From positions 172,819,658-172,883,657 of the forward strand of contig CM063505.1 in assembly GCA_032207245.1 (NCBI GenBank): DNA of 64,000 nt, written 5' to 3'. Positions 39,070 to 51,629 of the stretch are shown here, piece by piece (position 1 is the first letter of the stretch; each line of letters starts with the position of its first letter). The position numbers were made by a program, and so were the translations under genes. The notes under the pieces were generated by a model that ran no database searches, had not been told where the DNA came from, and saw nothing but the letters and a program-made list of their open reading frames with translations. Source of the DNA: Pardosa pseudoannulata (lineage: Eukaryota; Arthropoda; Arachnida; Araneae; Lycosidae).

Positions 39070-39228
39070 ATTGTTTGGATTGGAGTGCTACGGTCTACTT
39101 TTTGCAACACGAGGGCTAATGAGACCGGGACCTATAGTTTAAAGCCGATTCCGAACGGCTACGAACATTCGAACCCACAAACTCTGGTACCGAAGGCCAG
39201 CACCCTAACCAATCGGCCATCGTTAGGC
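39070..39228 (-). mobile_element. tRNA-derived SINE, copy 6, minus strand, with target-site duplication
   Basis: Read on the minus strand, the A box is TGGCCGATTGG, then GGTACCAGAG, a B-box start GGGTTCGAATG, and the body TCGTAGCCGTTCGGAATCGGC with CCCGGTCTCATTAGCCC. The segment joining the B box to the TTCGTAGCC word is deleted. CGTTTGCATTT flanks it at 39059-39069 and 39229-39239, a perfect 11-bp duplication. The perfect flanks and clean body indicate a young insertion carrying an internal deletion. Confidence 0.92.
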
Positions 39229-39239
39229 CGTTTGCATTT

Positions 39240-39930
39240 CAATATAGAGGATAGGAAAATCTCACATGGACATGAAAATACTTCCTAGTACGTCTATTAA
39301 ATTATACACTTTTATATTTGCATTTTGCCTCATCAGAATTATAATTTGGTCATTCTCCTCAAGGTTCAAAGTTAGTGTCGGTCTGAAGCTAAATGTGTTG
39401 TCTTGAAAGAGTCCCTTCATCTGGTGTCTTCCCGAAGTGCTAATTTTTCTTATATTGAGATTTTTAGTTATAAAAATATCTTGTTTTAAACGGAAATATT
39501 TTGCAACTACAAAACTATTTTTACTCCGTACCAATAAGTAATAAATAACAAAACTTTCTGCATAAAATAGATTTTTATTTTTGTTTTCTAAAAATATACT
39601 TTTGAAGCATTGTTTCAATTTTCTAAAAACACTGTTATAAATGTACATATGTCGATATATTCATATGTTTGTGTGCTATAAGACCGATAGTCTATTACAA
39701 TCGACTTAATATAATAGTATAATACAAATTGCACTATATCATATCGTTCTGTATTACCGTATACTGCAGCAGGCGATACAGACATTATCCTAACGCCTTA
39801 ACAACTATGCGAACCTATTACCCATTTAGCACCCATTACGGTATACTATACTACAGTATATGTCTATAGTATAATATTATGATACAGTCGATAGTTTAAT
39901 ATAATATCTATAGTAAATAGCAATATAATG
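39240..39930. other. AT-rich non-coding DNA, no gene seen
   Basis: A 128-codon minus-strand frame (39262-39648) is the longest in this part. Its translation is unrecognised and AT-biased. The interval 39690-39930 is rich in ATAGTATAATA words. Confidence 0.4.
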
Positions 39931-40056
39931 TTCAATATACTGAGATTTTTTGCATTATATTGAGTACAGAATTTAAACAAAAAGGAAGGTGAACTTCAAG
40001 TCCTAAATACAAAATTTCTACATTCTTCAACTATAGTTTTTCAGTTATACCCGGCA
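39931..40056 (+). repeat. Chelicerate-like dispersed repeat, partial copy
   Basis: Shares ATACTGAGATTTTTT, AGTCCTAAATACAAAATTTC, ACATTCTTCAACTA and GTTATACCCGGCA-type words in order with the copies at 29419 and 49673. The 3' part seen in those copies is missing. Confidence 0.55.
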
Positions 40057-43000
40057 GCATTGATATTCATTATATTGAATTCTCAAGTAAAAATTACCCT
40101 TAAGTAAACCTTAAGTAAAAAGACTATTGCACATATTAATTTAAAAATTTTTTCAGAAAAATACATTATAAACCTACGATGAAACTCTACCTACTTTTTT
40201 CGTTGTTGCTTATTTCATTTAGAACTTATAGCATTCGAGATTGAATTTTTAAACATTATTTTAGCTTTGTAGAAATTTCAATCCTTTGGTGTAACATTTC
40301 TGGTATAAGAGTTTTAAAAAAAATTAAATACGGAGAGAAGTAAGGTGTAAAATTTTGTAAGATTTCTGATGCTTTTTAAAAATTTAAATAGGGAGAGAAT
40401 CATGCTTAAGAAAAATTGTTTTCTGAAAATCAAAAATTACGAATGTAACTCTTTGTTTTTTTTTGTAAGTCCGAGCTCAGTGTGTCAGAAAAAATTTTAA
40501 ATTTTCGAAACAGGATCTCATTTTAGAATTTATAAAAAAAGTTCTTGTTATTTACAAAGTAAGGAAATTCATCAAAACTAATTAAATAAAAAATAGAGAA
40601 CAAATACTGAAAATCCCACGTATTTATCATAATAATTAAAAAAGATATGATAGAGGGAATAATAAGAGAAATCTTCCATTTAAAGTTGAATCAAGGTGAT
40701 GTGTCCCCTTAAAAGCAATTAAAAGTGGAATTATGGCAAGTAACCTTGTCCCCTAACGAGTTCAGTGTGTATCGTGAATCTACCGATTATACGTACATTT
40801 CATTTAGAGCAACATCAAGGTCCACAGATTCCAAAAGCTTCAAGATCTTCCTTATCTTAACCCTTTCAGAACAAACTTCCTATATATGGGTCACTGAGAA
40901 GATAATGCGGTTGACATTTTTGGATGAATTCATTTTTAAAAATGAAGTAATACTATTCTTTTTAGTTAAGTTTGAGTCATAGTTTTCGACAGTAATTATT
41001 ATTATTATTTATTATTAACATGTTGATAAGTCATATGCATGGGTAACTGGAAAAAGAATTAAATTTCACGATTTGTTGCTGCGAATTAATTCCTGTGCTT
41101 TAAATACTAATATCCAGTTATGTACTACAAAGAGGACTTTCCTACTTTGATGTTCAGGCTTTTCAAGCTGAAAACTGTGTCTCAAAACAGTCTATTTAGG
41201 ATTCAGAGTAAAATAAAAAATTCTGCTCTATTTAGAAAAACAATTCTTTTTTATATTTTATAGGAGTCTAACTGTATGAAAATTTTATAGTTTTACTCTA
41301 TTGAGCATATGCCATGGGAAAAAAGTGTCGTGTCAACCGCAAAATAACTTAAAAACTTATGAAACTCCTATTAAAATCGACAAATATTCGCAAAAAATTT
41401 CTTTTTTTTATGAAAATCTTTGTAATTTTTAAAAATTTTTCATGTTACTTAATTTTTTCCCAGATTTACCTTTTCCTTTCAAATTGTTTACCACACATTT
41501 CTTATGAGCTTTAAAATAAATCTAGGCATCCATTTGAATTTCTGACTTTATTTAGATTATTAAATTCACTTTAAACGATGAAAAGTACTTATTTGTCAAG
41601 AAAATCCAACGAATGAACAAAAAATTATTTTCCTATGTATTTACATTCAATCTATCGGTAATATAATACCCCCAAAATTTTCGAAAGATATTTTTAAGTT
41701 ATAACATAGCAAATACAAAAGAAAAATATAAAATTAATGATAAAAAAACATTTAAAAACTTGACAAAGTATTTAAAAAAATCATTTTTAATAAAAAGTTG
41801 TTGGATTCTTAATTTTTTATATGGTTTTGTTTTAGTTGTAGTTTATATATGTACACAAAGTTTTATAATTCCAAATTATTATTTTACTATAACGCTTTGC
41901 AAAGTCCACTGTCGCCTTCATTGAATTTTAAAGAATGACTTTTGAATAGCATTAATAATTTCCTAGATTACGCGTTCAAGATCTCTCATATGTAGAAAAC
42001 CCCACTCCCTATGATGTGTAAAAAATATTTACGTTAAGCATTTCTTTGCATAAAAAATAAAAACTTTATATACACTCACAAAATGAAAATCAAGTACAAT
42101 TGATATTTAGAGAAATAAATTATCCCCTTTCACCAAAAGTGTATTTAGATTGGTAAATTTTCTTTGTTTTGACACCTCATTTGTTTTATAGACAAAGTAA
42201 AACCTATAATTCTATGTTGAGGATTTTTTCTGACCTTGCATTTTAAACCCACATGAAAAAAAAATGAAAGAGATGCAAAATAATGGATCGAGTATTTATT
42301 AATTTTTTATTTTTTAACAAATCGTTAATATTTACTAAACAAACTGACAATCATTTTTTATTTAAAGTATTAAAAATAAAAAATATGGATGAAAATATGT
42401 TTTTTAGTAAAAAGTAGATAATAGCATAAATTTTGATATCTTTTAAAATAAAAATCAGTAGCAAAAACGTTTTGTAAACTAAACAAATTAGTTCTTGGGC
42501 CTGAAAAATATCACGGGAGTCGGAGGCTTGCATTTCAACACTCGAACCCTCAATACACGTATATATTGTTAAAGAAGAAGGAAAATAACGATTCAAAGTT
42601 CTACAGAAACTTTAAACAAACCGATATTATTTATAATCTGAAATTCCAATTCGTCATTGCTTGGAGAAATTTTCTTTCTTAAGACACCTTATTCATTGAT
42701 TGCTTTTAAAAGAGACCTGTAAAAAATGTCTATACTACAGGAATAATGTACAGCGTAACCGTGATTTATTGTTCTGGTATTATTAATTTTCTTGTATTGA
42801 TTGTTCGATTCTTTTGGTCTCGAATTTCTTCCCATAAAATCAGTTTTACTTTTTCCCTCATTGGCGTCTTCAGAAATACTAGTTTAAAAAAAATTGTTGC
42901 CGCCCCTATTTTTATCTGGAAAACTTGTTTTCTGGAATTTGTGAGAACAAAGGAAATGAAATGATCAACTGTTTAGCAAAAGTCAGGTTTTGATAATAAC

Positions 43001-44396
43001 CGAGTGAGGAGAACCAAATTGGGTATTATGAAGATTAAGACTCGGTCGATGTTTATTGGCTTAAGCTTTTAACATAATATCGTTTTAATATTGTTTGTAG
43101 CTTAACAACTAAAGGGATCACAACAGCGTAGGTCTAATGCATGAACCAGAAGAAAAATCGTGAGAAAAAGAAAAGAAATACTGAGACGAATCATAATCTA
43201 TACCTTGTTTTTCTGAAGCAAACAATAGCTTTGTCAGAACTAAAATAATTCATGGAGTAGTGCAGTGATATTAGTGTATTTGAAGCCGCAGGGACTACCG
43301 AAAGATTATTCTTTGCAGTCAGATGATCCACATTAACAAAGCAGATATCAATGACAGAATATTTTTAATGTTAAGTATCATCTAAGTATTAGTTTTATTT
43401 TACAAAATACTATTTGGTAATTTTATGTATTTATATATTATTATTTATATTATTTATGGTATATCTTTATATTTCCAATTATTGCAGTAAATAATTTATA
43501 ATTGTTTACACATTTTACCAAATCTCTCTATACATTTACCGCTTCCATAGTTATTTATTTCCGTTCAATTGAAAACGATGAATCGTGGTCCCACTGAATA
43601 TAATGAGCAAATTCCTTTAACATAAACTTGAGGTCAGAATTTTTGTATTTAATAAAATATTTTGATGATACTTTAAACTGTACCAAAAACACATTCTATA
43701 CATATGCATCTGCTGACTGACAATTTTGGCTGACTAAAATATAAAATTTTTCTTTTATTATTTTTCCATCTTATTTTCTTATCTATACAAAACGTTTTTT
43801 GCACGATAATCACAGATAGAATGCATTCTATAAAAATCAAAGTTTCATAAAAATACAAAGAAGTTTTAATTTTATAAAGATTTTATGTAACAACAAAATT
43901 ATTGTTCCCACTAAAAATACATAAAATATATATTCCGTAATATCACCGACACTGAATAAAAATCACAATGTATTATGAATATATTTGTCGATCAATTTAA
44001 AATTGGTCGCTATGGATTACCTTCCCTAAAAGAAATTTTAATGGTTTTACAGCCTTTTTATAGTACTTATAAGTAATATTATGAGTAAATACATATTTTT
44101 TCTTTTCTTCTATTTTAATTATGATAAATCGTGCTGTAAACTATGTTTTAGTTGAATTCGTTTGTGATTTCCACAAAATAAATTTTGAGATAAATCTTGG
44201 ATTTATCAAACAGTTAAGCACTTTTTCAATTATTTGTCAATAACTGTCTTATTTGTCAATAACTGTCTTATTTGTCAATAACTGCTGTTATACTATTCAC
44301 AATGAAGGAAAACATATGGCTGAGTATGTATATCTAAATTAAGGTAACCAGCTTGGCTATATCATGTTTTAAATTGGTTTAGAAGGAAAATAAGGT
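40057..44396. other. Long AT-rich interval, no gene seen
   Basis: TGCGGTTGACA at 40905-40915 recurs inverted at 41331-41341, a possible relic of a small inverted-repeat element. TATTTGTCAATAACTGTCT repeats nearly three times at a 19-bp period (44231-44284). Open frames at 40725, 42351, 42746 and 43673 are short and unrecognised. Confidence 0.5.
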
Positions 44397-44474
44397 TGAT
44401 GACTAAATTAATAGGCATTCCATGGATTCGAATAGCGCTGCTGGAATGGATGTTAGCAGTTCGGAATCAGCTTT
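44397..44474 (+). mobile_element. SINE copy 7, 5' part (interrupted)
   Basis: GATGACTAAATTA at the head, a B-box relic GGATTCGAAT (about 44423-44432), CTGGAATGGATGTTAGCAG and TTCGGAATCAGCTTT follow the SINE family order. The sequence breaks off exactly in the CTTT that should continue into AAGCAGTAGG. The rest of this SINE resumes at 45077. The many changes show an old copy. Confidence 0.65.
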
Positions 44475-45076
44475 GCTATATGCCCACTGGATGCAGAACG
44501 GATTGGATTTGAAAGTCGCAAGTTGGGTGAAATTGAGACAGGGGGGTGGCAACCAAATACTGATTGCACTGGAATGAAGACAATATCGCTAATATGTTTA
44601 CATTACCATGTCCTATCAGATATTTGCGAGAGAAAGGGAGAAGAGGTAGAGTCAGCTTTTAAAACCATACACCAGCCAAGTCAAAGCAGGATGAAATTAA
44701 CCCTTTCGAAGGCCGTGGGAAGATTACTTCCCACTTACATGATCTAACAAAATACACATAAGGGAAGCACAAAACCCATTATAATACATTGGATTTGCTA
44801 TTATAACTATGGGAAGACTGATTCCCGGTTCAGTTTTGAGCTGTAAACTTTTTTTTGTCAATTGAACATAATAAGCACTTATTTGAAAGTTTGAAAACGT
44901 TGTGTGATAAATAAATGGTCCGCGAAAGGGTTAAACTTTGCGACGCCACATTACAAGAGCTAATACTGCTCCATATCCCATGGCCACACTTTAACTGAAA
45001 ACCATGGTTTGCAAAGCACAAGGTAGTCCACTAAGCTCAAATCCAATCCGCTGCTCATCTGCGCACAGCCCAGCCA
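44475..45076. mobile_element. TIR element inserted into the SINE (about 368 bp without its own insert)
   Basis: CGGATTGGATTTGA at 44499-44512 is matched in inverse by TCAAATCCAATCCG at 45037-45050. Similarity extends outward through GATGCAG and inverted CTGCTCATC and a GCTATATGCCC/GCGCACAGCC region. The outer borders are placed where SINE homology stops and restarts. It contains no transposase frame and is split by a piggyBac-like MITE. The superfamily is unassigned. Confidence 0.55.
44701..44930. mobile_element. piggyBac-like MITE (230 bp) with TTAA target duplications
   Basis: TTAA flanks both sides (44697-44700, 44931-44934). The termini are CCCTTTCGAAGGCC on the left and, in inverse, CCCTTTCGCGGACC on the right, 12 of 14 matching. 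A subterminal perfect stem GTGGGAAG/CTTCCCAC (about 44718-44737, loop ATTA) and a second GGGAAG..TTCCC word near 44811 add structure. TTAA targets with CCCTTT-type ends are characteristic of piggyBac-like elements. No coding capacity. Confidence 0.85.
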
Positions 45077-45140
45077 TAAACTGTAAGCTTCGGTCTTATT
45101 ACCTCTTTAGAAACAAGAGATTGATTGTAGAGCTCCTAGC
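45077..45140 (+). mobile_element. SINE copy 7, 3' part
   Basis: TAAACTGTAAGCTTCGGTCT aligns with the family's TAAGCAGTAGGTCCCGGTCT, and TTATTACCTCTTTAGAAACA and TTGTAGAGCTCC follow in family order. It completes the copy whose first half ends at 44474. Confidence 0.6.
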
Positions 45141-46554
45141 TAAAATAAAACATCAAAGAAAAACCTAAACTGATTGTAAATATCTGCTATAAAATGGATG
45201 AATTATAGGTAACTGTTGGTTTATTAAGGTGATGTTTTAAGGCAATAGCAACTTTAAATTGATTTCTGAAAAAAATTATTACTACATATAACAATGGTAA
45301 TAATCGTTAGAATAATTTTGAAATTTCAAGAAGGCCGAAAAGATTTAAAGGCAAAGAATACATACAAAACAAATTTCGATCTAATCGCAACTTGAAGTAT
45401 TAGTTTGATTGGCTAGGACATAGCTGTTAGCTTTATTTTTTACTTAATTTTTCTAATCCTTATTCATGCTGACTTTGCTTTTATATTTTTGACTTAGAAC
45501 CAAATATGTTTCTCTAACAGTTTTATATCTTTTTCAGGAAAAATCTTAAGGATATATAAAACATTTGTCATTCTAAGTTTGAAATAAAAAAATATTCGGT
45601 AAGTGAATGTTTTTATTTAATTCTTTAATTTTTAAGTTGCTATAGCATGTAGATAATAAAGCTAAAGGCGAAAAACGCAAGTTCAACTGAAGTGCTAGTC
45701 TGTATTATACACAAAAAATTGTCATGTCTTATCTATGTAAATGAAAAAAGTAGATATCGCTCTTAATATTACATTTAGAAACATAAAAAGTTTGGAAAAA
45801 ATTATTTATTATAAATTAAAATATTATACAATTAACGGCTTATACAGCTGGTTACATTTTCTGTCACCAGTTTAATCTTTAAACAGATATTTCTTGTAAT
45901 TTTTTTTCCTAAATTTTATTCCTTCACTATTATAGGTTGAATTATCACCGAAAATGGAATTTTATGCGACTGATTTACATCAATGCAACTCAAATATATC
46001 GTAGTATTTATTATCGGATATTTAGCTATAATAATGCTTTTTAAACAGTTCAATTCCATGCATTTGAAGTCCATTTTTACGCAAAAAGTAAAAATCTATT
46101 ACTAGCAGAGGATAATTTCGATTTTTTTTACTGTTAATTACTAGTACGAGGTAAAAAAAGTTTTGATTTGGCGAAATATTACAGTTTACAAAAATATATC
46201 TGTGTAACAAAAACTCTCATTATAACGATTATTAAAGCTGGAGGTTAATGCCAGATGACCATACTTGAAATTTACTCATACAGCATGGTAAACTTTAGAA
46301 AAGAAACCTATTTTGAATCTTGAAAGCGTAAATGATAATTCTGATGACTCAATGCAAAATAAGAAAATGTATAAAATAGGCTTACGAGGAAGTCAAGTGT
46401 TATCCACATCAGAAAATTAAAAAACTTACATTGAAAAATATTTTATTAGTGTTGAGTACGAACTGTGATTCTTCACCAGTAATTTAGGTAGCATTTAGCT
46501 GTTTTCATTTCTTGTTTGATAGTCAGTAGTAAATTTCCCATCTTCTTCCAACAC
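45141..46554. other. AT-rich non-coding DNA, no gene seen
   Basis: No gene or element recognised. Confidence 0.5.
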
Positions 46555-46700
46555 AAATTCCTGTCGAGGCCTCGCGAATTATGTAGGAAGTCTCCAGCGA
46601 GGCGGATGGGGGCGAGTCTGCAGCACCTGGCCAAGGTCACGGCTGACAAGGTGTTGCAGTCGGAGTACGTAATTAAGCTGCTGGGCTGAATGCATCTTTT
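46555..46700 (+). other. GC-rich block with a 27-codon frame, possible exon or enhancer
   Basis: An ATG at 46606 in a good initiation context (GGCGGATGG) opens 27 codons ending at TGA 46687-46689. The translation is helix-like, with HLAKVTADKVL in the middle, and looks more protein-like than anything else here, but I recognise no family. The same block holds CACCTG (46624-46629), AAGGTCA (46633-46639, a nuclear-receptor half-site word) and GTAATTA (homeodomain-type). A regulatory element is therefore an equally good reading. A GTAATT word at 46669 could serve as a splice donor. Confidence 0.25.
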
Positions 46701-46787
46701 TGCATTTTTTTTTCTTCTCGCTCATTTTTTTTTATGAAGATGCTTGAGTTGTCGCCTCTTCTACCGCATGCTTCAGATTCTTTCTGT

Positions 46788-48262
46788 GGTCGTTGTAAAC
46801 ACAAGATCCTGTTTATGAGGGAATAACAGGAAAAGGATTAATGATTTTGTTTTACCTTTCACTTTACTATGAATATAGAAAAAATAGAATGGTTTTAAAA
46901 AGTTTTCTAAAAATAGTATAGTTATGTAAGGTTTTAGCGCATACCAATCACGAAATAGTTCTAAGACTTTTATTTCTCAAGTATGAGTCACATGGCCATG
47001 GCAAAAAATTTGTATTTGACAAATACTACAAATTGACTACTACGAAATATGAAAGGGAAAATATGCATACATGTTTTTTTCTACATTAATACGCTCAAAA
47101 TGAAGTCAGAAGTAAAACATTAAAACGCTAACAACTTTATACTTATGTATTGCATAAAAATAAAAGTAATTTACTACATTACTACAACATTACATTTACT
47201 TTTATTATTTAATGTATTTAGAACTCGCGGACTTCATTGTGGATCAAAATTAAGAAGCTAACAGCTTTATACATATGTATTGCATATAAAAAGAAAAGTA
47301 ATTTACAACAATACAACAAAATTACTTTTACTTTTATTATTTCAAGTATTTAGAACTCGCAGACTTCATTGTGGCTCAAAATTAAGAAGCTAACAGCTTT
47401 ATACATATGTATTGCATATAAAAAGAAAAGTCATTTACAACATTACTACAACATTACATTTACTTTTATTATTTCAAGTATTTAGAACTCGCGGACTTCA
47501 TTCTCGCTCAAAATTAAGATGCTAACAGCTTTATACTTATGTACTGCATAAAAAAAAGTAATTTACAACAATACAACAAAATTACATTTACTTTTATTAT
47601 TTCAAGTATTTAGAACTCGCGGACTTCATTGTGGTTCAAAATTAAGATGCTAACAGCTTTATACTTATGTATTGCATAAAATGAAAAGTAATTTGCAACA
47701 TTACTTTCCTGTATTTAGAACTCGCGAATAAGTCGAGGATTTCATTGTGGCTCAAACAGTTTGTGGTTTCTAATTCAATGCATAGCATATTATGTCGGGT
47801 TGTTGGAAACACAAGATCCTGTTTATGAGGGAAATATAGAAAAAGGATTAATGCTTTGTTCTACCTTTCATTTTACTATGAATATAAAAAAAATAGAATG
47901 GTTTTAAAAAGCTTTCTAAAAATAGTATAGTTATGTAAAGTTTTAGTGCATACCAATCACGATATAGTTCTAAAACTTTTATTTCTCAAGAAGGAGTCAC
48001 ATGGCCATGGCAAAAAATTAAAAGTGGCCCTACTACGAAATATGAAAGGGAAAATATAAAAACATGTTTTATTTCTATATTAATAGATTCAAAATGAACT
48101 CAAATCTAAAATATTAAGAGGCTAACAACTTTATAGGTATGTTTGGCATAAAAAGAAAAGTAATTTACAGCATTACTACAACATTACATTTACTTTTATT
48201 ATTTCAAGTATTTAGAACTCGCGAAAAGTCGAGGACTTCATTGTGGCTCAAAATTAGGAAGT
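46788..48262. repeat. Higher-order repeat: 1010-bp duplication enclosing a 130-bp array
   Basis: ACAAGATCCTGTTTATGAGG occurs at 46801 and 47811. The following 300 bp are shared, including CACATGGCCATGGCAAAAAA and a TACGAAATATGAAAGGGAAA word. A tandem module beginning GCTAACARCTTTATA follows, at 47127, 47257, 47389, 47521 and 47649 (spacings 130, 132, 132, 128), and once more in the second large copy. Each module carries TATTTAGAACTCGCGGACTT. The first large copy thus has about five modules and the second one. Confidence 0.93.
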
Positions 48263-48633
48263 CAAGTATTTTTAAAATAAATCTTTCCTTAATTTTCCAT
48301 TAAAACGGTTATATTTATAATTTATTTCAAAACATTTTACAATTTTTGGTAGTAGAATTAGGCTAAACTAAAATCAGAAACATAAATAAAACACATTCAG
48401 GGTCAGATTACAGATGAAAAGGAAAAAGGAAAGGATTGGATTCTATGTTTGCTCTAATATTGTTGGAGTATAGGGACTCCATTTTGGACTTAAAATATTT
48501 TTATTATACACAACCTTCACCCAAGGTGCAAACAACGAAGTAATAGGTTAATTAAACCAAAGCAATAATAACAATAAAATTTACCATCAACAAAAAAATG
48601 TTAATATAATTATTAATATTGTAATTGACAGAT
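48263..48633. other. AT-rich non-coding DNA, no gene seen
   Basis: Nothing recognised. Confidence 0.5.
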
Positions 48634-49672
<1,039 letters not shown>

Positions 49673-50019
49673 GTAGCGTTAATTTCTGTTATATTAAGAT
49701 TTACAGTGCAAATAAAAAAATAATGATGCAAAACTAGATCTTACAACAATGCTAAATATAAAATTTCAATTTCTAACGGTTAATTAATTTTTGAGTTATA
49801 AGACATATGTTTCTATACATGTTAGGGCTAAACGAGACTAATATATTCAAGCATGGTCAATATGTATATTTAAATTTTAAAATTTCTTTGTACGTACATA
49901 TAGGCGTAACACTGAATTTAGTTTAATAGAATTAAAGCATGGTCAAAATGATTAGTTTGAAAACTGAAAATCATAGTTTTTTTGCGATTATAATAATTAT
50001 TTATTCGTATAAGAAGGTA
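49673..50019 (+). repeat. Chelicerate-like dispersed repeat, fuller copy B
   Basis: GTTATATTAAGATTTACAGT, TAAATATAAAATTTCAATTT, TTTTTGAGTTATAAGACATA, AAGCATGGTCAAAATG, GAAAACTGAAAATCATAG and TTTTTGCGATTATAATAATT follow the same order as in 29608-29959. Copy B includes both the region covered by A1 and the 3' region of A2, which links the separate pieces into one family. It is diverged and non-coding. Confidence 0.65.
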
Positions 50020-50518
50020 AAACGACAGTTACAAAGTAACGCTTTTGTTTCAGATAGTACTATGGTGTCTATATGTACCTGAAACAAATCTAAATCGTAA
50101 TTAACAAATAAAAATAATTAGATAAGAGTGTAAGTCCACACAGAGAAACAATTTATAAATTCATAATTTTTAAAAATCTTTATAAGTTGTAATTTTTTTT
50201 CGTGTTTATATTTATAAATCCATAGAACTGGACTTCACAAATAATATGAAATTTAATTTTTAAAAAATTAAATTAATATAAAATTTAATTTTGAAAAAAT
50301 TAAATTTTACATCAATTTTTTTAAAATTAAAAACATTTAGAGAAAGTGTGTATTTATTGATAGATATACATGAAATCAGACATATAAATTGTGAGCGTAT
50401 TGGGTATATAACCCTGACCTTTACAGCCAATATATTCAAATTTCATTAGCGCCAAATTGAAGTAACCAAGGCAATTATGTCACAGTAACCGCATATATCC
50501 AATAAGTGTAAAAAAGTT
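50020..50518. other. AT-rich non-coding DNA with small self-complementary words
   Basis: AAATTTAATTTTTAAAAAAT and AAATTTAATTTTGAAAAAAT, each with an inverted arm, follow each other near 50250-50318. No gene seen. Confidence 0.5.
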
Positions 50519-50543
50519 TCACTTTTCCTTTAAGGAAAAGTGA
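50519..50543. repeat. 25-bp palindrome, 12-bp stem
   Basis: TCACTTTTCCTT (50519-50530) and AAGGAAAAGTGA (50532-50543) are perfect inverted copies around a single T. Free-standing, followed by ordinary AT-rich DNA rather than a T-run terminator. Confidence 0.7.
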
Positions 50544-50812
50544 TGCAATGAATCTACTACTTAATGAATAGAATCTGTGTTTCTAATCGATAAATATTAT
50601 CATTTCAAAAGAGGAAATAGAAATCAGTGTCACTCACAAATTAGCAACAGATGCTTATCTATGTTTTCTGGCTAAAATAGTTGCTCTTAATAGATCATTG
50701 TTTCATTTTTGAATAGAGGAATTATTGCGGATTACTGTAGAGCTCTCTCAAAGGGTTCATTGCGCGTAAAACATTTTCCTCTTTCAAAAGAAGGCAGCAG
50801 AATGTTTACAAC

Positions 50813-51375
50813 GTTTCTGCAGTTTGCATTAAATATTACATTTATTAGATCACCCTTCAAGGTTTCATTACTTTAGTAACAGATGCAATGAATTTGCCTT
50901 TTACTGTCATAGTATTAGCATGCTTTTCTCAACTTTTAACCCAGCCAAGTAATTTAAAGTTGGGCTCTCCATTTAAACTATTTGCTTTTCTTTTCTCTTT
51001 GCCCTGTTTCTGCAGTTTGCTTTAAATGCTAGAGTGATACATTTAATCACCGTTTAAGGTTTCATTACTTTTTCTACTGATGCAATAAATTTGTCCTTTC
51101 CTGTCAGAAAGTTTGATGTTTTTCCTTTTAACTCAGCCAAGTAATTTAAAGTTAGGCTCTCCATTCAAACATTTTTCCTTTCTTTTCTCTTTGCCCTGTT
51201 TCTGCAGTTTGCTTTAAATGCTAGAGTGATACATTTAATCACCGTTTAAGGTTTCATTACTTTTTCTACTGATGCAATAAATTTGTCCTTTCCTGTCAGA
51301 AAATTTGATGTTTCACCTTTTATCCGACCAAAATGACTCAAAGTTAGTCTCTCTATTTAAACAATTTGATTTTCT
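50813..51375. repeat. Tandem array, three units of about 192 bp
   Basis: GTTTCTGCAGTTTGC starts at 50813, 51006 and 51198 (spacings 193 and 192). AAGGTTTCATTACTTT, GATGCAAT(G/A)AATTTG, AAGTAATTTAAAGTTRGGCT and CTTTTCTCTTTGCCCTG recur in order. Units 2 and 3 are nearly identical over their first 110 bp; unit 1 is more diverged. Confidence 0.93.
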
Positions 51376-51466
51376 GTGTGTGATTTTAACAGCTGCAATC
51401 AACTATTTTCTACATAAAGACTAGTTTGATCTGGATTTACTGCTCAAAACTAAATTGAAAAGTTTG

Positions 51467-51629
51467 CGGAACGATGGCGGAATGGGTTGGCTCTTCGGTA
51501 CCGGGGTTCGTGGATTTGAATACCACTGCTGGGATAGGCGTTCGTAGACATTCAGAATTCGCTTTAAGCTGCCAATCCCGTTCTTACTATCTTTGTGTAG
51601 CAAAACAATAGACCTTAGTGCTCCAAACC
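51467..51629 (+). mobile_element. tRNA-derived SINE, copy 8
   Basis: CGGAACGATGGCGGAATGGG, CGGTACCGGGGTTCGTGG, B-box relic GATTTGAATACC, TTCGTAGACATTCAGAATTC, CTTTAAGCTGCC and AATAGACCTTAGTGCTCC are in family order, ending in AAACC. The A box has a G in place of the usual C and the copy is moderately diverged. No target duplication could be read. Confidence 0.82.

Noticed and set aside
39262..39648. 128-codon minus-strand frame as a gene
   Set aside because: AT-biased translation without a recognisable domain, no supporting composition change or splice signals, and partly adjacent to a SINE.
40858..40875. TTAACCCTTTCAG, resembling a piggyBac-like terminus
   Set aside because: No inverse CTGAAAGGGTTAA partner was found downstream or upstream within a plausible distance, so one end alone is not enough.
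50519..50543. Palindrome as an intrinsic transcription terminator
   Set aside because: The surrounding DNA is eukaryotic and no T-run follows the stem; it is listed only as an inverted repeat.
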